Shown one piece after another: positions 51,440-59,484 of a DNA stretch of 64,000 nt. A program made the position numbers and the translations under genes. The notes under the pieces were generated by a model. The model was not told where the DNA came from and made no database searches. It saw only the letters and a list, made by a program, of their open reading frames with translations. Origin of the DNA: Yeosuana aquiaggeris (GTDB lineage Bacteria > Bacteroidota > Bacteroidia > Flavobacteriales > Flavobacteriaceae); assembly GCF_044003965.1 (NCBI RefSeq), contig NZ_JBAWKC010000003.1, positions 124,001 to 188,000 of the forward strand. The letters run 5' to 3'. How positions within the stretch are numbered: position 1 is the stretch's first letter; each line of letters begins with the position of its first letter.

Positions 51440-52155
51440 TTTTTTATTAACTCACTTAAAATAGCATTCTTGTCTAATTTTTTAGTACAGAAGAACCAAT
51501 CATCACAAGTTAATCCATTTTTAGTGGTCATGCGTTCTTCAGCCACGCCACATGAACCCGCAGGCGATATAATAACATCATCTCCAGGTTTCCAATCGGC
51601 AGGGGTTGCCACGGCAAATTTATCAGACGTTTGCATGGCAATTAAGGCCCTATAAAGCTCATCAAAATTTCTACCCAAACTAAGAGGGTAATATATTAAA
51701 GCTCTTACTATACCTTTTGGATCCACAAAAAACACGGCTCTTACGGCTTGTGTTTTACTTTCACCAGGTTGAATCATACCATATTTTTTGGCAATTTCCA
51801 TAGTAATATCTTCTATTAATGGGAATTTTACTTCAACGTTTTTCATGCCATTGAATTTAATTTTTTCCTTAATGGTTCTTAACCAGGCAATATGACTGTA
51901 TAAGCCATCAATTGAAAGTCCTATCAGTTTGCAATTGGCTTTGGCGAACTTAGATTCTAGACTTGCAAATGTTATAAATTCAGAGGTGCAAACAGGTGTA
52001 AAATCTGCGGGATGACTAAATAAAATCACCCATTTACCTTTGTAGTCACCAGGAAAATTAACGATGCCCTGTGTAGTAATGGCTCTGAATTCGGGCGCTT
52101 TATCTCCAATTCTTGGAATTGAAATTACTTTTTCTTGTTCTTGAAGTGTTTCCAT
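51436..52155 (-). CDS. Peroxiredoxin, Prx6-like
   Basis: A peroxide-reducing enzyme of 239 residues. The peroxidatic Cys56 lies in SHPADFTPVCTSEF. The long C-terminal extension has further Cys residues (AGSCGVA, LTCDDWFFCTK) typical of archaeal/bacterial Prx6-like forms that use two or three Cys. It is the middle gene of an operon, six bases after an HMA-domain gene and overlapping the L,D-transpeptidase start. Confidence 0.93.
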   Translation of the reverse strand: METLQEQEKVISIPRIGDKAPEFRAITTQGIVNFPGDYKGKWVILFSHPADFTPVCTSEFITFASLESKFAKANCKLIGLSIDGLYSHIAWLRTIKEKIKFNGMKNVEVKFPLIEDITMEIAKKYGMIQPGESKTQAVRAVFFVDPKGIVRALIYYPLSLGRNFDELYRALIAMQTSDKFAVATPADWKPGDDVIISPAGSCGVAEERMTTKNGLTCDDWFFCTKKLDKNAILSELIKN

Positions 52156-52161
52156 ATGTAT

Positions 52162-52431
52162 TTAATTTTTGTATTGATTAACTGCTTTTCTCAAATATGA
52201 TTTCGCTCTTCTATATATATTATTTTTATCACCAAAGGGTGGATAACCAATTTTTGAAAGTGTTTTTTTTACTTGTATGACATCAGCTGCTGATTGATGT
52301 TCAAATGTTACAGTAGCATATTGATGTTTAACAGAAACATTGGATATATGTTTAAGTTTAGAGAGCATTTTTAAAATGATTGAATCACAATATTCGCATT
52401 TTAAGTTTTGGATATATAATGTGGTTTTCAT
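52162..52431 (-). CDS. Heavy-metal-associated (HMA) domain protein
   Basis: A small protein of 89 residues with a ferredoxin-like HMA fold. It has a CxxC pair, Cys12 and Cys15 in NLKCEYCDSII, and the second half HQYATVTFEHQSAADVIQV followed by SKIGYPP. The canonical MxCxxC is changed to LKCEYC. It is the first gene of the peroxiredoxin/L,D-transpeptidase operon. Likely a copper or other soft-metal binder or a redox-type relative; metal binding is inferred. Confidence 0.75.
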   Translation of the reverse strand: MKTTLYIQNLKCEYCDSIILKMLSKLKHISNVSVKHQYATVTFEHQSAADVIQVKKTLSKIGYPPFGDKNNIYRRAKSYLRKAVNQYKN

Positions 52432-52454
52432 AAGACTCGTTTTAATTAGGTCTT

Positions 52455-52499
52455 TAAAAGTAATTTTTGATGAAAATATTTGAAATGATTAGAATCAAT
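52455..52499 (-). promoter_or_regulatory. Fnr-like box and -7 element, HMA-peroxiredoxin-LDT promoter
   Basis: ATTGAT-TCTA-ATCATTTC (minus strand; core 52497-52486), 23-base gap, TACTTTTA (52462-52455). Centre 60.5 bases before the start. Confidence 0.74.
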
Positions 52500-52547
52500 T
52501 CAAGGCAACTTTTATTGAAAGTGATTTTAGTTTCTATCATGTGATAT

Positions 52548-52577
52548 AAAAAAAGCCGAAATGAAATTTCGACTTTT
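52548..52577 (-). terminator. Lipocalin-like gene terminator
   Basis: On the minus strand, AAAAGTCGAAAT and ATTTCGGCTTTT pair with one mismatch around a 3-base loop and end in a T run. It starts 41 bases after the stop at 52618. Confidence 0.75.
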
Positions 52578-52617
52578 AAATAATTATAACGGGCTTATTT
52601 TATTTGAAAAACTAGCA

Positions 52618-53403
52618 TCAGGTGGTCACTTTAATAAAAACAATTTTGAGAGTTACTAGAATGCCTTCTATTTCTTCTGAAAATTCTACAGACATTTTAT
52701 TATTCTCAAAGGTTATTTTAATTTCTCCATCTACACCGATACCATAAATTTTATACAATGAGTCTCCAATATTTTTCCACATACCTGTTTTTAAAGGCAG
52801 TTCTATACATTCTGTTTGCTCACTATTGTCCATAAATGAGATTTCTTCGAAAAAACCATCTTCAAAAAATTCAACGCTTCCCATTTTTTCACATTCGGAG
52901 ACCTCTATTTCAATTGAACCAATAAATGCCTGGTCTTGTTCCCATTTACCAATAATTTTATCTGGAACATAGGCTTTATCAGAAATAAATATTGTTTTTA
53001 TTGAAAAGGTGATCCCATCATTTGCCTCAGAATATTCAGCGATCATTTTGTCATCTTGAAAAGTGACTTTAACAGTTGAAGTATTTAAACCAGACATTTT
53101 ATAATTAGAATTACCTAAACTTTCCCATGTACCATTGACAACATCATAGAGTATGCATTCCGTATCTGTATCGTTATATAAATAGTCATTTTCAATATAT
53201 GTACCATTTTCAAATACCTCAATGGTCATCTTTTTTTCACATTCAGAAATTTGTAGATCTACATTATCAATAAATAATTGACTTAATCGCCATTTACCTA
53301 TAATGTTCCCCTCATATTGAATCTCATCGCTATCACTGGAGCTGCAAGATTTTAAACTAATTGCAACAATTAGAATACTGATCAATACCAATAATTTTTT
53401 CAT
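52618..53403 (-). CDS. Lipoprotein with two lipocalin-like repeats
   Basis: A 261-residue lipoprotein (Cys20 in AISLKSCSSS). It holds two copies of a lipocalin-like beta-barrel domain of about 105 residues (about 33-140 and 148-258). Each starts IIGKW, has SECEK with a conserved Cys and another at TECI, and closes with KIVFI or KTIFI. Such domains are common in secreted flavobacterial proteins; no ligand can be named. Single-gene unit with its own Fnr-like promoter and terminator. Confidence 0.75.
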   Translation of the reverse strand: MKKLLVLISILIVAISLKSCSSSDSDEIQYEGNIIGKWRLSQLFIDNVDLQISECEKKMTIEVFENGTYIENDYLYNDTDTECILYDVVNGTWESLGNSNYKMSGLNTSTVKVTFQDDKMIAEYSEANDGITFSIKTIFISDKAYVPDKIIGKWEQDQAFIGSIEIEVSECEKMGSVEFFEDGFFEEISFMDNSEQTECIELPLKTGMWKNIGDSLYKIYGIGVDGEIKITFENNKMSVEFSEEIEGILVTLKIVFIKVTT

Positions 53404-53428
53404 ACCTTTTAATTTAATTGATTAAAAC

Positions 53429-53473
53429 TAAAATTATAAATGAAGCTATAATATTGAAATGATAGTTATCAAT
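53429..53473 (-). promoter_or_regulatory. Fnr-like box and -7 element, lipocalin-like gene
   Basis: ATTGAT-AACT-ATCATTTC (minus strand; core 53471-53460), 23-base gap, TAATTTTA (53436-53429). Centre 62.5 bases before the start. Confidence 0.74.
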
Positions 53474-53534
53474 ATGGAAGAGGAATTAAAAGCTATTCAA
53501 CAAGCATCAATTAGTAGGATTCCAATTAATTATA

Positions 53535-53939
53535 TTAGGCTTTCATAAGGAAAAACTTTATAACATCGGCAGTTGATACAATGCCTACCAGTTTATCATT
53601 TTCAAGGATTGGAATGGCATGATAATTACCTTCAGACAAAACTTGAGCGACTTCTTCAACAGAAGCCTCAGTAGTTAAAGAAAATGGTTTTGAGGTCATG
53701 ATATCTTTAACTTTAAGCTCTTTATAAATCTTGTAATCGTCATCCATACCACCACCAGCAATGTTATACATAAAATCAACCAAACTTACCATTCCTACTA
53801 ATTTTTCATTTTTCACCACTGGAATGTGATGGTGAAAGTTCTTTTTCTCATAAATGTGTTTAACATCTAAAAGCTGTTGTTCTGGGGAAACGCAAACCAC
53901 ATTTTTTGTCATTAATGTTGTTATTGGATGGGATTTCAT
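53535..53939 (-). CDS. Two-CBS-domain protein
   Basis: A stand-alone CBS pair of 134 residues. The first repeat spans about 5-62 (MTKNVVCVSPEQ, FHHHIPVVKNEKLVGMVSL) and the second 72-132 (VKDIMTSKPFSLTTEASVE, YHAIPILENDKLVGIVS). CBS pairs bind adenosine nucleotides and sense energy charge. It is divergent from the UbiB operon, with one shared perfect-palindrome Fnr-like box between them. Confidence 0.93.
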   Translation of the reverse strand: MKSHPITTLMTKNVVCVSPEQQLLDVKHIYEKKNFHHHIPVVKNEKLVGMVSLVDFMYNIAGGGMDDDYKIYKELKVKDIMTSKPFSLTTEASVEEVAQVLSEGNYHAIPILENDKLVGIVSTADVIKFFLMKA

Positions 53940-53968
53940 GGCTTTAATTTTTTATTTTGAAATACACC

Positions 53969-54042
53969 TAAAAATAAAGCATTAGAATGCCTTTCTAAAT
54001 GATTTTAATCATTTAGAACCAGCATATTTAATAATATATTTA
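53969..54042. promoter_or_regulatory. Bidirectional Fnr-like promoter, CBS gene and UbiB operon
   Basis: The palindrome AAATGAT-TTTA-ATCATTT (core 54000-54011; extended arms 53995-54016) serves both sides. Leftward TATTTTTA (53976-53969) and rightward TATATTTA (54035-54042) both stand at the fixed 23-base distance. Its centre is 66.5 and 65.5 bases from the two start codons. Confidence 0.78.
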
Positions 54043-54070
54043 GTATTGGATTAAGCTAAATGTTCAGGTT

Positions 54071-54439
54071 ATGAAAACTAAGACAATATTGGAGTTACTT
54101 ACCTTAAGTTCTAGCATTTATTTTTTAGCTAGAGACACTCATTTTTTGGATAAGATTAATGAGCTTTCAGAAAAAGGAAAAGAAAATATTAATAGAGTGA
54201 TGTCTGAAACTGAGTTGGACGAAAATGGCAATGAAATTGAATTTGTAGATAAAATTATTTTAAAAACCAATGAACTTAAAGAAGAACTCTATGACAAAAT
54301 AGAAGAATTGGTTGCTCAATTCTATAAAAAAATAAATGTGGCCCATTTAGATGAAATTAAGGCTTTAAATGAAAGAGTAGATACTCTTGAAAAAATGGTT
54401 GCATTATTAGAAGCAAGACTCAACAAATTGGAAGCTTAA
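54071..54439 (+). CDS. Phasin-like coiled-coil protein
   Basis: A soluble protein of 122 residues. The C-terminus is a heptad-rich coiled coil, DEIKALNERVDTLEKMVALL, like the ends of phasin-type and YqiC-type proteins. The middle is helical and acidic. It is three bases upstream of the UbiB-type kinase gene, so they are co-transcribed. It may tether or oligomerise the kinase, but this is inference. No family assigned with certainty. Confidence 0.6.
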   Translation: MKTKTILELLTLSSSIYFLARDTHFLDKINELSEKGKENINRVMSETELDENGNEIEFVDKIILKTNELKEELYDKIEELVAQFYKKINVAHLDEIKALNERVDTLEKMVALLEARLNKLEA

Positions 54440-54442
54440 AAC

Positions 54443-56146
54443 ATGGGCATTCTTAACGATATTCACAAAAGAATTAAATCTATCTCTAGATATAATCAAA
54501 TTCTAAGAGTATTACTAAAATATGGCTTTGAAGATCTGGTCAATTATCTTGAGGAAAATAAACAATATACCTTCATTCATAAATTAATTCCTTCTTCTAC
54601 CAGAAAAGCCGTCACTAAATATAGTAAATGGGCGAAAATGAGATTGGTATGTGAAGAGTTAGGGCCTACGTTCGTGAAATTTGGTCAAATTTTAAGTAAC
54701 AGACCAGATTTGGTGCCCTTGGCATTAACCTTTGAATTAGAAAAATTACAAGATAATGTGCCACCAATGTCTGAAATTGAGGCAAAAGGAGTCGTAGAAA
54801 CAGAGCTAAAAGATAAAGTAGAGACCCTGTTTGCGTGGTTTGAGCCCATTCCTTTTGCGTCGGCGTCCATGGCTCAAGTTCATAGAGTTACCTTACATAG
54901 TGGGGACCGTGTTGCCTTAAAAATTCAACGTGCCGGAATATATGATGTTATTACAGAGGATCTGAAAGTGATGTATAAAATTGCACATGTATTAGAAAAA
55001 AGGATACCCTCAATAAAAAGCTTTGATCCAATTGGACTGGTTAAAAATTTTGAAAATTCTATATTAAAGGAACTAGATTTTATTCATGAATCTATCAACG
55101 TTCAACGATTTTATAATAATCTTGAAAATGATACTACAATTGAGCAATTTGCCCATGCGCCAAAAGTTTATCAAGAATATACTACTTCAAAAGTTTTAGC
55201 ATTAGAATTTATTTCAGGCATTAAAATTGACAGGATTTTAGATTTAAGAGCTAACAAATTTGATACGGTTGTTATAGCCCGAAGGCTTGCAATCAGTTAT
55301 TTCAAACAAATTTTTGAATATGGTTTCTTTCATGCCGATCCGCATCCAGGAAATTTATTAGTGCTTCCCAATAGTCATATCTGTTATCTGGATTTTGGTA
55401 TGATGGGAAGTATGTTACCTAGAGATATATCTATTTTTGGAAGGTTATTTATCGCTATCACCAATAAAGATGTCAGAAAAGTAATTAAAGCTTTACAACA
55501 ACTTTCCAATAATGCCCCAATAGCCAATATGAGAGATTTAGAGTTTGATATTAATGAATTTCTAGAAAAATATTACGTGCGAGATATTCATGAAAATGAG
55601 ATGAGTACCATTTTATTAGAACTAAAAGATATTATCATTGCCCATGGATTAAAAGTGCCTACTTATTTTTTCCTTTTTGCACGTTCGTTAGTCACTATTG
55701 AAGGAGTAATAGAAAAGCTAGATCCAAACTTAGAGCAATTTGAAATTGTGAAACCCTACCTAAAAAAAAGTGCCTCTCAAAAATACAATCCATTAATGAT
55801 AGGTAAAAAAGTGGCCAATTCATTATTAGAGCTTACCAATTATATGGAAGATTTTCCTTCAGATCTAAAAAATGCCATACGTAAAATAAATTCAGGTAAA
55901 ATAAAAGTAGATTTAACACATCAAGGCATAGATCCAATGGTTCATACCTTGCAAAGAATAACAAAACAATTGATTGCTGCTTCCATAATGGTCGCTCTAA
56001 TCTTGTCTGCTTCCTTATTTATAATATTTGAAATACAGCCGCTATTGAAAGGTGTTTCTATATTAGGTATCACCAGTTTTACCCTAGCTGTATTTTTGGG
56101 GTTTGGTATGCTTTCAAATATAAAAAAAGGAGATTATGATTATTAA
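54443..56146 (+). CDS. UbiB/ABC1 family atypical kinase
   Basis: A 567-residue protein of the ABC1/ADCK/UbiB family, linked to quinone synthesis and membrane lipid metabolism. Motifs: KFGQILSNRPDLVP (the KxGQ region), ASASMAQVHR (the Ala-rich loop), ALKIQRAG (the Lys) and FFHADPHPGNLLV, YLDFGMMG for the metal and catalytic residues. Two C-terminal membrane helices (about 510-562) anchor it. Bacteroidota make menaquinone, so UbiB-like action on quinone lipids is plausible but unproved. Confidence 0.92.
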   Translation: MGILNDIHKRIKSISRYNQILRVLLKYGFEDLVNYLEENKQYTFIHKLIPSSTRKAVTKYSKWAKMRLVCEELGPTFVKFGQILSNRPDLVPLALTFELEKLQDNVPPMSEIEAKGVVETELKDKVETLFAWFEPIPFASASMAQVHRVTLHSGDRVALKIQRAGIYDVITEDLKVMYKIAHVLEKRIPSIKSFDPIGLVKNFENSILKELDFIHESINVQRFYNNLENDTTIEQFAHAPKVYQEYTTSKVLALEFISGIKIDRILDLRANKFDTVVIARRLAISYFKQIFEYGFFHADPHPGNLLVLPNSHICYLDFGMMGSMLPRDISIFGRLFIAITNKDVRKVIKALQQLSNNAPIANMRDLEFDINEFLEKYYVRDIHENEMSTILLELKDIIIAHGLKVPTYFFLFARSLVTIEGVIEKLDPNLEQFEIVKPYLKKSASQKYNPLMIGKKVANSLLELTNYMEDFPSDLKNAIRKINSGKIKVDLTHQGIDPMVHTLQRITKQLIAASIMVALILSASLFIIFEIQPLLKGVSILGITSFTLAVFLGFGMLSNIKKGDYDY

Positions 56147-56165
56147 ATAACCTCAAGCATTTAAA

Positions 56166-56199
56166 CAAAAAAAAGTACAATTTTAATTGTACTTTTTTT
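56166..56199. terminator. Bidirectional terminator between convergent genes
   Basis: AAAAAGTACAATT and AATTGTACTTTTT form a stem with a tiny loop, with A and T runs on either side. It can serve both the UbiB operon and the coiled-coil gene that ends at 56217. Confidence 0.85.
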
Positions 56200-56216
56200 G
56201 CAATAAATTTAATTCT

Positions 56217-56819
56217 TTAAGCTTTAGAAAAGGCTTTCTTGAAATGATCAAATGCTTCAGAAATTTCATTTTGAAAATGCTCTAATTTTGTTTCTTCTTT
56301 TTTCTTGGCGTATTTACCTTTAAACTTATCAATAAAAGAATTGAAGTCTTGCTTTCCTTTTTCAAAAGTGTCTGTAGCTTTTCCTTTATCCTTGTTAAAT
56401 TTTTGCTCTAAAATTTCTAGTTGAATTTTAAACTGTTCAATTTCAATGAGGGTAAAGGCGTACATTCTATTTAAAGTTTCATTTGTTTTAATTTTAACTT
56501 CAATATCATGTAAGGTGGTAAGCAATTGTTTTTTTTGTTTTTTAAAAATCTCTTTAGTTTCTGCTTTACCTAAAGCCAATTGCACTCTAAGTTCATCAAA
56601 TTTGGCATTAAGCTCTTCAATTTTTTCCTTAATACCTTCAATTTTAAACTCACTCTCATGAATAAACTGGTTAAATTTCTTTTTAACCTCTTCATACTTA
56701 TCCTGAGCTTCTGCTTTTCCTAAAGCTGCTTTTACCTGAAATTCTTCTAACTCAACGGCAGTTTTTCTTAGCGCTTTAATGATTTTATCTACAAATTCAA
56801 TATCCTTGCTATTTTTCAT
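56217..56819 (-). CDS. Coiled-coil protein with repeated ALGKAE motif
   Basis: A 200-residue, highly charged, almost wholly helical protein with no signal peptide. A motif of about 22 residues recurs: KAALGKAEAQDKYEEVKKKF and QLALGKAETKEIFKKQKKQL, with related amphipathic segments later. It resembles apolipoprotein- or phasin-like surface-coating helices. I do not recognise the family and name no function. Own Fnr-like promoter. Confidence 0.7.
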   Translation of the reverse strand: MKNSKDIEFVDKIIKALRKTAVELEEFQVKAALGKAEAQDKYEEVKKKFNQFIHESEFKIEGIKEKIEELNAKFDELRVQLALGKAETKEIFKKQKKQLLTTLHDIEVKIKTNETLNRMYAFTLIEIEQFKIQLEILEQKFNKDKGKATDTFEKGKQDFNSFIDKFKGKYAKKKEETKLEHFQNEISEAFDHFKKAFSKA

Positions 56820-56842
56820 GATTATTAGATTTATGATGATAG

Positions 56843-56887
56843 TAAAGCTAAAAACAAAACTGAAAATACTAAATGATAATCATCAAT
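56843..56887 (-). promoter_or_regulatory. Fnr-like box and -7 element, coiled-coil gene
   Basis: ATTGAT-GATT-ATCATTTA (minus strand; core 56885-56874), 23-base gap, TAGCTTTA (56850-56843). Centre 60.5 bases before the start. Confidence 0.74.
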
Positions 56888-56888
56888 T

Positions 56889-57662
56889 TTAAAAATGGTT
56901 AACTCTAAAATCCTTATTTGCTGCCATGGCATCTTTCGCCGCTTCATAACCTATTAAAAATATCTTTTCTACATGTTTTTTGTCAAATACGCCGTATTTA
57001 CCCAATCCATTAGGTGCCACAACCAGATCACAATCATCAAATTTTTTTTGATCTTCTCTTATAGATTTAATTGAATAAGCTCTTTCTATGACGTTGTGTG
57101 AATATTTTAAATCTTTGAAGTTAATTGAATCCAGATTATTAACATAAACACCAATGATTTTATCACATTTCGGTTTTAATAATTCCACAGGAAAGTTATT
57201 AATTGATCCACCATCTATATAATAATTCCCATTAAGTTTTACGGGAGTAAATACACCGGGAATAGCTGCTGAGGCGAGTATGGGTCTGATAAGTTCTCCT
57301 TGACTAAAAACTTCTAACTTCCCATTTAATATGTTGGTTGACGTAATACTCAGCTCTTTTTTTAAACAGGAAAAATCATCTTCTTTTATATATTTTTTAA
57401 AATCTGAATAAAATTTTTCAGTGTCTATAAAACCAGGTTTGTTTAAAGCAAATTTTTTAATATCTAGGATGTTAATTTCTTTGAAAAACTTCAAAATATC
57501 TTCCCATGGGTAGCCATATGCATAAAAAGCACCTACAATAGCACCGGCACTAGTGCCGGCAATGTGTGTTGGAAATATATTATATTCTTCAAGGGCTTTA
57601 ATGGCTCCTATATGAGCCGCACCGCGCATACCGCCACCTGATAATACCAGTCCAATTTTCAT
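56889..57662 (-). CDS. Patatin-like phospholipase
   Basis: A cytoplasmic-type patatin domain protein of 257 residues. The oxyanion loop is GGGMRGAAHIGA (9-20), the nucleophile Ser38 lies in GTSAG, and the catalytic Asp150 in YYIDGGSINN. It is close in length to RssA/YchK-type stand-alone patatins and has no export signal. Likely hydrolyses membrane phospholipid or lysophospholipid. It is divergent from the Mla-type lipid transporter operon at 57.9 kb, which suggests a shared role in lipid turnover. Confidence 0.92.
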   Translation of the reverse strand: MKIGLVLSGGGMRGAAHIGAIKALEEYNIFPTHIAGTSAGAIVGAFYAYGYPWEDILKFFKEINILDIKKFALNKPGFIDTEKFYSDFKKYIKEDDFSCLKKELSITSTNILNGKLEVFSQGELIRPILASAAIPGVFTPVKLNGNYYIDGGSINNFPVELLKPKCDKIIGVYVNNLDSINFKDLKYSHNVIERAYSIKSIREDQKKFDDCDLVVAPNGLGKYGVFDKKHVEKIFLIGYEAAKDAMAANKDFRVNHF

Positions 57663-57683
57663 TGTTATTGAATGATTTAATAC

Positions 57684-57728
57684 TAAAGGTAGTTGAATTT
57701 ATTAGGTTTTAAGATGATATAAGTCAAC
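57684..57728 (-). promoter_or_regulatory. Fnr-like box and -7 element, patatin
   Basis: GTTGAC-TTAT-ATCATCTT (minus strand; core 57726-57715), 23-base gap, TACCTTTA (57691-57684). Centre 58.5 bases before the start. Confidence 0.73.
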
Positions 57729-57856
57729 CGGATATACACTAAAGTCTCTCGGATTAAATTCGAATTTGAAGTTCCTTTTTCTTATAATTATAATTTAAAT
57801 AATCTTTTAAGGCACTCATTTTTAATAAAGTAGGATTCTGTTTTAGACAATTTTAG

Positions 57857-57901
57857 GATGATTAATATCATTTCTAAAAATGCATAGTTGCTGTATATTT
57901 A
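57857..57901 (+). promoter_or_regulatory. Fnr-like box and -7 element, Mla-type operon
   Basis: GATGAT-TAAT-ATCATTTC (core 57859-57870), 23-base gap, TATATTTA (57894-57901). Centre 52.5 bases before the ATG at 57917. Confidence 0.73.
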
Positions 57902-57916
57902 ATTAATGTGCATATT

Positions 57917-58687
57917 ATGTTTATTTCATCTAAAATAGAATCCTTTTTTATTGAGATTGGTGAACTTACTTTTTTTGCCCATCGCTTTTTTAAAGAAGTT
58001 TTTAGTAAACCTTTTGAGTTTAAAGAACTTTTAAGGCAATGCTATTATATAGGTAACAAATCTTTGTTCTTAGTTGGTATCACAGGTTTTATCATTGGTT
58101 TAGTAATGACGCTTCAAACAAGACCGACACTTGAAGAATTTGGGGCAGAATCCTGGATGCCGTCCATGGTCAGTATTTCAATAATTCGAGAAATAGGACC
58201 TGTTATTATAGCTTTGACCTTTGCAGGAAGAATAGCCTCTGGTATTGGTGCTGAATTGGGTTCTATGCGCGTTACTGAACAGATTGATGCTATGGAAGTA
58301 TCTGGCACCAATCCCTTTAAATATTTGGTAGTAACCAGAGTATTGGCAGCTACTTTCATGCTGCCTATTTTAGTATTAATGGGAGATGCGATTGCTCTTT
58401 ACGGTTCCTATATTATTGAAAACATTAAAGGAGAAGTATCCTTCCTATTGTATTTTAATAAAGTATTTGATTCTCTTGAATTTGGTGATCTCATTCCAGC
58501 TATTATTAAAACGTATTTCTTTGGATTCGCTATCGGTCTTGTGGGTTGTTTTAAGGGGTATTACTGCGACAAAGGGACCGTTGGTGTTGGGCTTGCTGCT
58601 AATTCAGCAGTGGTGTTTTCTTCAATGTTATTATTTATTCTTGACTTTATTGCGGTTTTTATAACTGACATTTTTGTTGAAATATAA
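57917..58687 (+). CDS. mlaE: MlaE-type ABC lipid transporter permease
   Basis: Inner-membrane permease of 256 residues from the ATG at 57917; a GTG at 57908 in the same frame would lie at the predicted transcript start. MlaE family block: GLVMTLQTRP, REIGPVIIALTFAGRIASGIG is split as REIGPVIIALTFAG and RIASGIGAELGSMRVTEQ, and NPFKYLVVTRVLA. Five to six membrane segments are visible. It is first in an operon with the ATPase (two bases on), the MCE-domain protein and a small cytosolic protein. Role: moving phospholipid between inner and outer membranes. Confidence 0.93.
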   Translation: MFISSKIESFFIEIGELTFFAHRFFKEVFSKPFEFKELLRQCYYIGNKSLFLVGITGFIIGLVMTLQTRPTLEEFGAESWMPSMVSISIIREIGPVIIALTFAGRIASGIGAELGSMRVTEQIDAMEVSGTNPFKYLVVTRVLAATFMLPILVLMGDAIALYGSYIIENIKGEVSFLLYFNKVFDSLEFGDLIPAIIKTYFFGFAIGLVGCFKGYYCDKGTVGVGLAANSAVVFSSMLLFILDFIAVFITDIFVEI

Positions 58688-58689
58688 TT

Positions 58690-59472
58690 ATGGAACAAAC
58701 CCAAAACATATTAATGGATAATAAGGAATTAGGCACTAAGAAATTGATGCTTGAAATTATAGATTTACGGAAAAGTTTTGGTGACAACCATGTACTTAAT
58801 GGCTTTAATCTGCGTCTTTTTGAAGGTGAAAATCTGGTAATAATGGGAAAATCTGGTTCAGGAAAATCGGTTATGATCAAATGTTTGGTAGGCCTGATGC
58901 AACCTGATTCGGGAAGTATTATGGTAATGGGTAAAGATATTACAAAATTAAGGCAAACAGCGTTAGATGAATTGCGTACGGAAATTGGGTTTTTGTTTCA
59001 AGGAAGTGCCTTGTATGATTCTATGACCGTGCGGGAGAATTTGGAATTTCCATTAAGAAGGCATAAACATAAATTTGGTACTATTTCTGATACGACTCAA
59101 ATTGTTATAGAAGCGCTTAAAAGCGTAGGGTTGGAGCATGCCATAAATTTAATGCCTTCAGAATTATCCGGCGGTATGAAAAGACGCGTTGCACTGGCAA
59201 GAACACTTATTTTAAAACCAAGAATAATTTTATATGATGAACCAACAAGTGGATTAGATCCTATTACCGCAAAAGAAATAATTGAACTGATGCGAAGTAT
59301 TCAAGCTACATATAAAACCTCGGCTCTCATTATAACACATGATGTTGATTGTGCACGAGTAGTATCAGAACGCATGATTTTACTAGTGGATGGTATTAAT
59401 TATGCTGAAGGGACATTTAATGAACTGGCCCAATCAAAAGATGAAAAAGTAAGAGCTTTTTTTAAGCAATAA
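58690..59472 (+). CDS. mlaF: MlaF-type ABC transporter ATP-binding protein
   Basis: ATPase subunit of 260 residues. Walker A is GKSGSGKSVMIK, the signature LSGGMKRRVALA and Walker B ILYDEPTSGLDP, then the switch His in ITHD. SGGMKRR (Met instead of Gln) is typical of the MlaF subgroup. Starts two bases after the permease stop. Confidence 0.96.
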   Translation: MEQTQNILMDNKELGTKKLMLEIIDLRKSFGDNHVLNGFNLRLFEGENLVIMGKSGSGKSVMIKCLVGLMQPDSGSIMVMGKDITKLRQTALDELRTEIGFLFQGSALYDSMTVRENLEFPLRRHKHKFGTISDTTQIVIEALKSVGLEHAINLMPSELSGGMKRRVALARTLILKPRIILYDEPTSGLDPITAKEIIELMRSIQATYKTSALIITHDVDCARVVSERMILLVDGINYAEGTFNELAQSKDEKVRAFFKQ

Positions 59473-59484
59473 AAATTAGTTGTC

